Assembly (NCBI GenBank): GCA_023430145.1
Contig: JAEZCD010000119.1
Span: 1-10,593, forward strand
DNA length: 10,593 nucleotides
Source of the DNA: Pseudomonadota bacterium
Lineage (GTDB): Bacteria; Pseudomonadota; Alphaproteobacteria; Rhizobiales; Methylopilaceae
Reading direction: 5' to 3'
Below the pieces are notes generated by a model. It ran no database searches, was not told the origin of the DNA, and saw nothing but the letters and a program-made list of their open reading frames with translations. The position numbers and the translations under genes are program-made. Shown here piece by piece: positions 5,952-10,593 of this stretch (position 1 is its first letter; each line of letters starts with the position of its first letter).

Positions 5952-8417
5952 TCAGTACAGCCCGCCCGTCCCGCTTCGCACCGCGCGGTCGGCTTCCGGG
6001 CTCACCGTCAGCGGGCGGCCGCTCGCATCGCTGTAGCCGATGATCGAGTAGCTGTCGGGCGGCGCGGTGCCGGGCTTGAAGGCTTCGAGGATGACGCCGC
6101 CCGATTCGCCCGGGCCGGCGCGCAGGCCCGTCTTGGCGTTGATGCGGATCAGCTTGATGCCCGGCGGCACGCGGAAGGGCACCGCCGGCTTGTCGGCCAG
6201 TGCCACCTTCATGAAGTCGCGGAAGATCGGCGCCGCCACCTCGCCGCCGGTGGCGCCGCGGCCCATCGAGCGCGGCTTGTCGTAGCCGAGATAGACGCCG
6301 ACGGCGAGGTCGGGCGAGAAGCCGACGAACCAGGCGTCCTTGTAGTCGTTGGTGGTGCCGGTCTTGCCGGCGAGCGGCTTGCCGACCTCGCGGATGCGGG
6401 TGCCGGTGCCGCGCAGCACGACGCCCTCCAGCATCGAGGTGATCTGGTAGGCGGTCATCGGATCGAGCACGCGCTGGCGGTTGTCGACCAGCGTCGGCTC
6501 GTCCTGCTTCTTCCAGGCGTCGGCGTCGCAGCCGCGGCATTCGCGCTGGTCGTGCCGGTAGATGGTGCGGCCGTAGCGGTCCTGGATGCGGTCGATCAGC
6601 GTCGGCTGGATCTTGCGGCCGCCATTGGCGAACATCGAATAGGCGGCCGTCATGCGCAGCAGCGTCGTCTCGCCGGCGCCGAGCGACATCGACAAATAGG
6701 GGGCCAGATCCTCGTAGACGCCGAAGCGGCGGGAATATTCGGAGATCAGCGGCATGCCCATGTCCTGGGCGAGGCGCACCGTCATGACGTTGCGCGACTT
6801 CTCGATGCCGAAGCGCAGCGTCTGCGGGCCGTAGAACTGCTGCGTATAGTTCTCAGGCCTCCAGACGCCGAGGCCGGCGCCCTGGTTGATCTCGATCGGC
6901 GCGTCGAGCACCACGCTCGACGGCGTGTAGCCGTTGTCGAGCGCGGCGGCGTAGATGAAGGGCTTGAACGAGGAGCCCGGCTGCCGCAGCGCCTGCGTGG
7001 CGCGGTTGAACTGGCTCTCGTCGTAGGAGAAGCCGCCGACGAGGGCGAGCACGCGGCCGGTGAACGGATCGACGACGCTGAGCGCGCCGGAGATCTCCGG
7101 GATCTGCCGCAGGCGGTACTGCCCCTCCTTGCCCTCGAGCTCCTCGACATAGATGACGTCGCCGGGCTTGACGATCTGCGCGACCGACTTCACCGCCGCG
7201 CCGCGCTGCGGGCCGGTCGCCCAGCGGGCCCATTTGACGCCCTCGAGCGGCAGCAGCGCCGTGGTACGCTCGTTCGACTGCGCGCCGGAGGGGGTGCGCG
7301 GCGGCTGCAGGCCGATCGTCGCCTGCTCGGCGCCCGACTGCAGGACGATGGCGAGCTTCCAGGGCACGTCGCCATAGGCGGCGATGTCGGAGAGCGCGGC
7401 CGCCCAGTCGCCCGAGAGCTGCGTCTCCTTGATCGGCCCGCGCCAGCCGAGGCGCTCGTCGAAGCGGACGAGGCCGGCGGTGAAGATCTTCTTGGCGGTC
7501 GACTGCATCTGCGGGTCGAGCGTCGTGCGCACCGACAGGCCGCCCTCGTAGAGGCCCTTCTCGCCGTACTTCTCGTAGAGCTCGCGGCGGACGTCCTCGG
7601 CAAAATACTCGGCGGCGAAGATGTGCGCGCCGGTCGGCCGCGGCGTCACCGCGAGCGCCGTCGCCTTGGCCTTCTCGCCCTCCTGGCGGCTCGCATGCCC
7701 GTCCTCGACCATGCGGTCGATGACCCAGTTGCGGCGCTCGATGGCGCGATCGGGGTAGCGGAACGGGTGATAATTGTTCGGCGCCTTCGGCAGCGCGGCG
7801 AGATAGGCCGCCTCGGCGAGCGTCAGCTCGTTGACCGACTTGTCGAAATAGACGAGCGCGGCGGCGGCGACGCCATAGGAGCCGAGGCCGAGATAGATCT
7901 CGTTCAGATAGAGCTCGAGGATGCGGTCCTTGCTGTAGGCCTGCTCGATGCGCAGCGCCAGCAGCGCCTCCTTGACCTTGCGCTCGATGCTGGTCTCGTT
8001 GGTAAGGAGGAAGTTCTTGGCCACCTGCTGGGTGATGGTCGAGGCGCCCTGCGGGCGGACGTTGCGGCCGCGGTTCTGCAGGTTGGTCACCGCGGCACGG
8101 ATGATGCCGGTCGGGTCGATGCCGCCGTGCTGGTAGAAATTCTTGTCCTCGGCCGCCATGAAGGCGTTGACGATCAGCTTCGGCACCGCCTGGATCGGCA
8201 TGTAGAGCCGCCGCTCCTTGGCGTACTCGGCGATCAGGCTGCCGTCGACCGCATGCAGCCGCGTCATCACCGGCGGCTCGTATTTGGCGAGCGATTCGTA
8301 GTCCGGCAGGTCCTTGGAGAACTCGTAGAGATAGAAGCCGACGCCGACCGCCCCCACCACCGCCACGATCGTGCCGGCGGCGAACAAGAATCCGAACAAC
8401 CTCAGGAGACCGCGCAT
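5952..8417 (-). CDS. mrcA: Penicillin-binding protein 1A (bifunctional transglycosylase/transpeptidase)
   Basis: This 821-residue class A PBP has an N-terminal membrane anchor (about 8-31). The GT51 glycosyltransferase domain (about 55-235) carries EDKNFYQHGG (90-99, catalytic Glu90), GASTITQQ (124-131) and RKVKEALLALRIE. An OB-like insert (about 320-430) follows. The transpeptidase domain has SSFK (Ser482 nucleophile, Lys485), SRN (541-543) and KTG (685-687). It polymerises lipid II and cross-links peptide stems in the periplasm. A Cys-X2-Cys (C627, C630 in ECRGC) sits in the transpeptidase part; a similar pair occurs in other proteobacterial PBP1A proteins and could form a disulfide. The start could be GTG 8420 or ATG 8417, one codon apart; ATG is chosen. 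The gene lies 125 bases after amiC, probably in the same transcript. Confidence 0.96.
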   Translation of the reverse strand: MRGLLRLFGFLFAAGTIVAVVGAVGVGFYLYEFSKDLPDYESLAKYEPPVMTRLHAVDGSLIAEYAKERRLYMPIQAVPKLIVNAFMAAEDKNFYQHGGIDPTGIIRAAVTNLQNRGRNVRPQGASTITQQVAKNFLLTNETSIERKVKEALLALRIEQAYSKDRILELYLNEIYLGLGSYGVAAAALVYFDKSVNELTLAEAAYLAALPKAPNNYHPFRYPDRAIERRNWVIDRMVEDGHASRQEGEKAKATALAVTPRPTGAHIFAAEYFAEDVRRELYEKYGEKGLYEGGLSVRTTLDPQMQSTAKKIFTAGLVRFDERLGWRGPIKETQLSGDWAAALSDIAAYGDVPWKLAIVLQSGAEQATIGLQPPRTPSGAQSNERTTALLPLEGVKWARWATGPQRGAAVKSVAQIVKPGDVIYVEELEGKEGQYRLRQIPEISGALSVVDPFTGRVLALVGGFSYDESQFNRATQALRQPGSSFKPFIYAAALDNGYTPSSVVLDAPIEINQGAGLGVWRPENYTQQFYGPQTLRFGIEKSRNVMTVRLAQDMGMPLISEYSRRFGVYEDLAPYLSMSLGAGETTLLRMTAAYSMFANGGRKIQPTLIDRIQDRYGRTIYRHDQRECRGCDADAWKKQDEPTLVDNRQRVLDPMTAYQITSMLEGVVLRGTGTRIREVGKPLAGKTGTTNDYKDAWFVGFSPDLAVGVYLGYDKPRSMGRGATGGEVAAPIFRDFMKVALADKPAVPFRVPPGIKLIRINAKTGLRAGPGESGGVILEAFKPGTAPPDSYSIIGYSDASGRPLTVSPEADRAVRSGTGGLY

Positions 8418-8542
8418 CACTCTCGCTTCGTCAGGTGCCTCGGATCAGCGAGCGTCGGCTGGCCTCACGCTCCCCCGTCGTCCGGCATCGCGGGGCTTTG
8501 TGGAGAAACTGCGGCCGAGCGCCCCGCTGCATGCCGGCCAGG

Positions 8543-9769
8543 TCAGTTTAGCTTAGGAACCGGGGTTCCGGCGACACGCAATTTGAAGAAGCCGTCGATC
8601 GCCTGCGCCACCGAGCCGGTCGCACGGTCGCGCCAGGCTTCCGAGGTCATCAGCTTCACGTCCTCGGGGCTCGACAGATAGCCGAGCTCGAGCAGCACGG
8701 AGGGCACGTCGGGCGCGCGCAGCACCCGGAAACCCGCCGAGCGGACCGGATTCTTGTTCAGTCGCAAGGAGGTGCGCAGCTCCCCGACCAGCGTGCGGGC
8801 GAACTGCATGGCGAAGGTCTTGGTCTCGCGGCGGGCGAGATCGATGAGGATGCCGGCGACCTCCTCGGGCTCGTCGGTCAGATCGATGCCGGCGATCACG
8901 TCTGCGCGATTCTCCTTCTCGGCGAGCCGCGCCGCCTGCTCGTCCGAGGCCGTCTCCGACAGCGTGTAGACGGTGGCGCCGCGCACCCCGAACGGATCGT
9001 CGCCGAGTGTGTCGGCATGCACCGAGACGAACAGCGCGGCGGCGTTCTCGCGGGCGATCTCGACCCGGTCGCGCAGCGACACGAAGGTATCGGAGGAGCG
9101 CGTCATCACCACCCGGTAGCGGCCGCCGGCGGACAGCTTCTCGCCGAGCCGCTGGGCGAAGGCGAGCACGAGGTCCTTCTCGGTGGTCCCCGAGCCGGAG
9201 GCGCCCGGATCGATGCCGCCATGGCCGGGATCGATGACGATCACCGGCGTGTCGTCGGTCGGTGCGCGCGGCACCGGCGGCTGGGCCGGCACCGCCGCGG
9301 CGCGGCGCTCGCTCTCGCGCGCCGAGACGGCGCGCAGGAAGCTCTTGCGGTCGCTCTTGACGAGGTCGAGCACGAGGCGGGCCGGCTGGTCGTCGATCGG
9401 ATCGAGCACGAAGGCCTTGTCGACCGCCACCGGCCCGGTCGCGTCGACGACGATGCGCGCCTTGCCGGGCGCGAACAGGCCGTAGCGGAAGGCGCTGATC
9501 AGCCCGCGCCCCTGCGTGCCCTTGCCGGGCGGCAGCTGAAAGCTCACATCAGGCAGATCGATGATCACCCGATACGGGTCGGCGAGCGTGAAGGCGCGCA
9601 CCGGCACCGTGCGGTCGAGATCGATCACGAGCCGGGTGCGCAGGCCGTCGCCGCCGAGGCGGGCGTCGCGGGCGACGACCGGCGGCTCGGGCGCCTGGGC
9701 ACGGGCATCGCCGGCGGCGATCACGAGGATCGCCGTGGCGAGGACCGACATGTGCCGGGCGAACGTCAT
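8543..9769 (-). CDS. amiC: N-acetylmuramoyl-L-alanine amidase with AMIN domain
   Basis: The 408-residue protein begins with a signal peptide (hydrophobic VLATAILVIAA, likely cleaved after ARA near residue 24). An AMIN domain (about 30-140) follows, which in this family targets the enzyme to septal peptidoglycan. After a Pro/Ala linker comes an Amidase_3 domain (about 175-400) with zinc ligands His183 (DPGHGG), Glu197 (TTEKD) and His251 (VSVHAD) and catalytic Glu361 (LLELGYLS). It cleaves the amide bond between MurNAc and L-Ala in the periplasm during daughter-cell separation. An insert between His251 and Glu361 (about residues 270-320) matches the autoinhibitory helix region of AmiA/B/C enzymes, which need EnvC- or NlpD-type activators. 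ATG 9769 is preferred for its compact signal peptide; a GTG at 9805 in the same frame remains possible. mrcA follows. Confidence 0.95.
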   Translation of the reverse strand: MTFARHMSVLATAILVIAAGDARAQAPEPPVVARDARLGGDGLRTRLVIDLDRTVPVRAFTLADPYRVIIDLPDVSFQLPPGKGTQGRGLISAFRYGLFAPGKARIVVDATGPVAVDKAFVLDPIDDQPARLVLDLVKSDRKSFLRAVSARESERRAAAVPAQPPVPRAPTDDTPVIVIDPGHGGIDPGASGSGTTEKDLVLAFAQRLGEKLSAGGRYRVVMTRSSDTFVSLRDRVEIARENAAALFVSVHADTLGDDPFGVRGATVYTLSETASDEQAARLAEKENRADVIAGIDLTDEPEEVAGILIDLARRETKTFAMQFARTLVGELRTSLRLNKNPVRSAGFRVLRAPDVPSVLLELGYLSSPEDVKLMTSEAWRDRATGSVAQAIDGFFKLRVAGTPVPKLN

Positions 9770-9825
9770 GGAACCTGCCGCTTGCCGGATTGCTCTCGGA
9801 ATCACCTTTACCGTCGTAAGCCGGC

Positions 9826-9837
9826 GCGGTTAACCGC
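9826..9837. promoter_or_regulatory. 12-bp perfect palindrome upstream of amiC
   Basis: GCGGTTAACCGC is a perfect inverted repeat without a spacer, about 20 bases before the alternative amiC GTG and 57 before ATG 9769. It resembles a small operator. Two TTAACC half-sites, a sequence linked to CtrA in this class, overlap in it, but the canonical TTAA-N7-TTAA spacing is absent. The bound factor is unknown. Confidence 0.35.
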
Positions 9838-9869
9838 TTCTTGTGGTTTGCGGACCCGCTCTGCGGCCG

Positions 9870-9891
9870 CTTGTGGGTTTCCGGTCACAAG
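9870..9891. promoter_or_regulatory. Operator-like inverted repeat CTTGTG-N10-CACAAG
   Basis: Six-base arms at 9870-9875 and 9886-9891 are exact complements 10 bases apart, giving about 16 bp between centres, suitable for a dimeric helix-turn-helix regulator. A third CTTGTG half-site lies at 9840-9845 in direct orientation. Confidence 0.35.
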
Positions 9892-9917
9892 ATCGGCGGC
9901 CACGGCGACGCCGCTGC

Positions 9918-9946
9918 TTGTCAATCACGAGACCGAGAGGCTAAAG
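9918..9946 (+). promoter_or_regulatory. Possible rne promoter
   Basis: TTGTCA (9918-9923) is followed by GCTAAA (9940-9945) after 16 bases, or CTAAAG after 17. The -35 is good and the -10 moderate to poor. The same -35 read on the other strand is TTGACA (9919-9924), facing amiC. A start here would give an rne leader of about 345 bases, similar to the long rne leader of E. coli. Confidence 0.35.
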
Positions 9947-10019
9947 AGAGACGTCCACGGTTGTCCCCGAGTCGATGCGGCTAATGGGACGGCCATCCTT
10001 CCGGCCACCGCGCCCCGTC

Positions 10020-10163
10020 GCCGATCGCGACCGATCGGCCGCGGCGACGATCGCAGCGCGGCCTGTCGCACTCGTTTCGGTGGCCTGCGAAGCAGGCTCC
10101 GGCCGTGGCAGCCGCGTGCCGCTCGCCTTGGCACGCATTTGCAACCCGGCGCCTTCGGGCGCC
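10020..10163 (+). promoter_or_regulatory. Structured rne 5' leader with four hairpins
   Basis: Four perfect stems occur in order: GCCGATCG/CGATCGGC (10020-10039, 8 bp, loop 4); GCCTGC/GCAGGC (10083-10097, 6 bp, loop 3); GCGTGCC/GGCACGC (10114-10136, 7 bp, loop 9); GGCGCC/GGCGCC closed by the extra-stable UUCG tetraloop (10148-10163). E. coli rne is autoregulated through hairpins in its long leader, so an equivalent role is plausible here. GC-rich DNA makes some chance stems likely. Confidence 0.45.
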
Positions 10164-10297
10164 CGACCGGGATATGTCGGCATGCTGGTGGATCGATCCG
10201 CCCTCCGCGACAGCCCCGGCCTGTTCGATCCTCAGATGCGCCCGCCCGCGCCCCGTAGAGGCAGCCGGCCCGTGCATCGTTTCAAACGAGAAAATCC

Positions 10298-10593
10298 ATG
10301 GCCAACAACAAGATGCTCATCGACGCCACCCATCCCGAGGAGACCCGGGTGGTGGTGGTGCGCGGCAACCGCGTCGAGGAGTTCGACTTCGAGAGCGCCA
10401 GCCGGCGCCCGCTGCGTGGGAACATCTACCTCGCGAAAGTCACGCGCGTAGAGCCTTCCCTGCAGGCCGCCTTCGTCGAGTACGGCGGCAATCGGCACGG
10501 CTTCCTCGCCTTCAGCGAGATCCATCCCGACTATTACCAGATCCCGGTCGCCGACCGCGAAGCCCTGCTCGCCGACGACGCCCGCGCCGAGGC
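10298..10593 (+). CDS. rne: Ribonuclease E, N-terminal part (3' end outside window)
   Basis: The first 98 codons of RNase E are present. The sequence opens with MLIDATHPEETRVVVVRGNRVEEFDFES (residues 6-33), which aligns with the RNase H-like start of E. coli RNase E (MLINATQQEELRVALVDG). It then enters the S1 RNA-binding domain at about residue 39 (GNIYLAKVTRVEPSLQAAFVEYG, then RHGFLAFSEIHPDYY). RNase E is the essential single-strand endonuclease of the degradosome, processing mRNA, rRNA and tRNA precursors. An acidic segment starts at the window edge (LLADDARAE) and would continue as the S1 insertion. The start ATG 10298 has only a weak ribosome site (CGAG about 8 bases upstream) in an A-rich context. 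The catalytic DNase I-like domain and scaffold are not visible. Confidence 0.95.
   Translation, partial: MANNKMLIDATHPEETRVVVVRGNRVEEFDFESASRRPLRGNIYLAKVTRVEPSLQAAFVEYGGNRHGFLAFSEIHPDYYQIPVADREALLADDARAE

Larger units (their letters stand above)
9770..10297. other. Divergent regulatory region between amiC and rne
   Basis: About 0.5 kb holds no credible gene; open frames in it run into rne out of frame and look like GC shadows. On the amiC side it holds a perfect palindrome (9826-9837) and CTTGTG/CACAAG half-sites (9840-9891). In the middle are overlapping -35-like hexamers (9918-9924) and a possible rne -10. On the rne side there are four stable hairpins (10020-10163), a GGATCGATCC palindrome (10190-10199) and a 13-base palindrome just before the rne start (10277-10289). 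Confidence 0.6.

Noticed and set aside
8450..8472. GAGCGT/ACGCTC inverted repeat between amiC and mrcA as a terminator
   Set aside because: Six-base arms, an 11-base loop and no T-run; the two genes are more likely co-transcribed.
5889..8681. A very long open frame (about 930 codons) on the plus strand opposite mrcA and the end of amiC
   Set aside because: It is a mirror of a well-supported gene in GC-rich DNA. Its translation is Arg/Ala/Asp/Leu-rich low complexity without motifs, and mrcA has all catalytic motifs on the other strand.
9840..9891. DnaA boxes suggesting an origin
   Set aside because: The TTGTGG-like motifs do not match TTATNCACA, and there is no AT-rich unwinding region or origin-type neighbour gene.
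9799..9973. GANTC (CcrM methylation) sites at 9799 and 9969 as cell-cycle control of amiC and rne
   Set aside because: Single GANTC sites are expected by chance; two isolated ones are not evidence of regulation.

Overview
The window looks like ordinary, very GC-rich chromosome from an alphaproteobacterium, most likely of the order Hyphomicrobiales (Rhizobiales). Three things point there: the divergent rne / amiC–mrcA cell-wall block typical of that group, an EcfG-like (GGAAC…GTT) promoter in front of a YciF/DUF892 stress gene, and a CHASE4-GGDEF signalling protein. The genus cannot be fixed from the sequence alone. I see no phage, insertion sequence, CRISPR array, tRNA or rRNA.

Layout. Bases 1-246 (+) are the 3' end of a formyltransferase-family gene. 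It converges on, and overlaps by 23 bases, a membrane-bound diguanylate cyclase (224-1729, -). A gene-free stretch of about 300 bases follows, with a sigma70-like -10 for the cyclase, an orphan 8-bp hairpin and a probable EcfG promoter. Next come a YciF-like ferritin-fold stress protein (2034-2540, +) and a small transaldolase (2658-3314, +). A repeat/hairpin-rich spacer separates these from a leftward TerC-type membrane protein (3779-4780) and a small unknown protein downstream of it (3446-3754). A class I SAM-dependent methyltransferase (5049-5837, -) lies downstream of penicillin-binding protein 1A (mrcA, 5952-8417, -) and N-acetylmuramoyl-L-alanine amidase (amiC, 8543-9769, -). The right edge holds the start of ribonuclease E (rne, 10298 onward, +), divergent from amiC with about 0.5 kb of structured non-coding DNA between them.

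How the genes work together. AmiC and PBP1A form a peptidoglycan module: PBP1A polymerises and cross-links glycan strands, and AmiC splits septal peptidoglycan during cell separation. The YciF-like gene, probably under the general stress sigma factor, fits a stress role. Transaldolase serves the non-oxidative pentose phosphate pathway. The cyclase makes c-di-GMP in response to a periplasmic signal.

The coding content is conventional, and I found no convincing undescribed multi-gene system. The most interesting signals are in non-coding DNA: a Shine-Dalgarno sequence locked in a perfect 8-bp hairpin before the methyltransferase, a run of four hairpins in the presumed rne leader, two tandem hairpins before a TTG-started TerC gene, and an operator-like inverted repeat between amiC and rne.
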